From positions 1-6,106 of the forward strand of contig JAKAVH010000164.1 of the NCBI GenBank assembly GCA_021827545.1: DNA of 6,106 nucleotides. The letters run 5' to 3'. Made by a program: the position numbers and the translations under genes. Source of the stretch: Thermoplasmata archaeon (GTDB taxonomy: Archaea > Thermoplasmatota > Thermoplasmata > UBA184). Position 1 is the first letter of the stretch. Each line of letters begins with the position of its first letter. The notes below the pieces were generated by a model. That model saw only the letters and a list, made by a program, of their open reading frames with translations. It did not search any database and was not told where the DNA came from. Of the stretch, positions 5,365 to 6,106 are shown piece after piece.

Positions 5365-6106
5365 GTGAGCGGGACACGCGGAGAAACGGGTCCGGATTCG
5401 CCGGGGGCGTGCCCGATGTGCGGGAGTGCTCGTCGCGTGCACGACGCGCTCCGTTCGGAGGTTCACTGCGCCCGCTGCGGTCTGGTCTTCGAGAGCGCCG
5501 AAGTCGTAGCCCAGCCACCCCCTCTCGACCGTTCGCAAGAACCGTCCGGCGGGGGCATCGGTCCGTTCGCTCTTCCCGGTAGCCCCCATCGGGAACTCGG
5601 CTCGACGCTCGTCGGCTCCCGTGACGGGCAGGGAAAGCGGCTCGATTGGCAGCGTCGCTACGCGTTTCAGCACCTGCGACGCGTCATGCAGCGGCAAATC
5701 GGGCACACGTTAGACCACGGCCTAGAGCGATCGCCGGCTCGAGCCGAGATCGCCAATGCGATGGAGCGGCTCTCTTTGCCGGCGCTCGTGCGGACAGAGT
5801 CCGAGCGCGTCTTCGTGATGGCCCGCTCCTCGGGGCTGTACCGCGGCCGGAGCCTTTCGGCCGCCGTTGGGGCGGCGATATACGCTGCGTGCCGGCGGTA
5901 CGCCATTCCCAGGACCCTGAGCGAGGTGGCCGAGGCCGTAGGAGCGAAGCGGTTCGAGGTCGGCCGGACGTTCAAGGTGCTTCAGCGGGGCCTCCCGGAA
6001 ACGATTCCGGCGATCGGACTCAAGGTCTTCCTCCAACGATACGCCGACGAGCTGGCGCTCTCTCCCGTCGTCCGAGCTCAAGTCGAAGCGATGCTCGACG
6101 TGGCGC
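5365..6106 (+). CDS. tfb: Transcription initiation factor TFB (TFIIB family), divergent, 3' end cut by window
   Basis: TFB joins TBP on the promoter, recognises the BRE and recruits RNA polymerase. The 247 visible residues hold an N-terminal zinc ribbon (CPMC at 16-19, CARC at 35-38, then GLVFES), which docks on RNA polymerase. Residues about 95-215 are the first cyclin fold, with the very typical 'YRGRSLSAAVGAAIYAACRR' and 'PRTLSEVAEAVGAKRFEVGRT' helices. Residues about 215-247 open the second fold ('KVFLQRYADELALSP'). The stretch between ribbon and core (about 45-95) is unusual: the common 'PEWR(A/S)F' and 'R.G.P.T...HD.GL.T' region is replaced by a Pro/Gly-rich sequence, leaving only 'SPHRELGSTLVG' as a partial match. 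It is therefore likely a specialised paralogue. GTG at 5365 is the only start between the upstream in-frame stop (5341) and the first zinc cysteine. The frame is open to the window end; about 50-70 residues are missing. Confidence 0.9.
   Translation, partial: MSGTRGETGPDSPGACPMCGSARRVHDALRSEVHCARCGLVFESAEVVAQPPPLDRSQEPSGGGIGPFALPGSPHRELGSTLVGSRDGQGKRLDWQRRYAFQHLRRVMQRQIGHTLDHGLERSPARAEIANAMERLSLPALVRTESERVFVMARSSGLYRGRSLSAAVGAAIYAACRRYAIPRTLSEVAEAVGAKRFEVGRTFKVLQRGLPETIPAIGLKVFLQRYADELALSPVVRAQVEAMLDVA

Overview
The window is archaeal chromosomal DNA, most likely from a GC-rich member of the Thermoplasmata (phylum Thermoplasmatota). It carries the C-terminus of the archaeal/eukaryotic-type initiation factor aIF5B and a TFB (archaeal TFIIB). 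The promoters are BRE/TATA-type, and two starts lack a Shine-Dalgarno sequence and sit about 25 nt from a TATA-like element, as leaderless genes do. One surface protein carries tandem beta-repeats of the 'FTETGLPxGTTWxVTL...NGTYxYTV...ASPxSG' type, which I recall from secreted Thermoplasmata proteins. The phylum is an inference; the archaeal origin is firm.

Layout: (1) 3-284 (+) is the end of the aIF5B gene. (2) 300-1028 (-) is a small two-helix surface membrane protein of unknown function, converging on aIF5B with a 15-bp gap. (3) 1029-1302 is a divergent intergenic region with one TATA-like element per direction, a short perfect palindrome next to the plus-strand TATA box and a hairpin in the plus-strand leader. 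(4) 1303-5088 (+) is a very large extracellular family-5 (Opp/Dpp-type) solute-binding protein. It has a Sec signal peptide, a low-complexity linker, a Cys-paired binding domain, five beta-repeats of about 80 residues, a Ser/Thr-rich linker, a C-terminal membrane anchor and a basic tail. (5) 5089-5364 is an intergenic region with a hairpin and T-tract terminator, a doubtful 18-codon reading frame with a strong Shine-Dalgarno sequence, and a TATA-like element. (6) 5365 to the window end (+) is a divergent TFB, cut off in its second cyclin fold.

The genes do not form one operon. The binding protein has its own promoter and terminator, and no permease or ATPase gene lies beside it, so it is either an orphan that works with a transporter encoded elsewhere or a surface receptor. 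The minus-strand membrane protein shares its control region and a similar cell-surface style (disulfide pair, sequons, C-terminal membrane helix), so a functional link is possible but unproven. No mobile element, CRISPR array, tRNA or rRNA was seen, and no clearly new multi-gene system. The points most worth following up are the architecture and cysteine pattern of the binding protein, its ambiguous start, and the TFB with a degenerate B-reader region.
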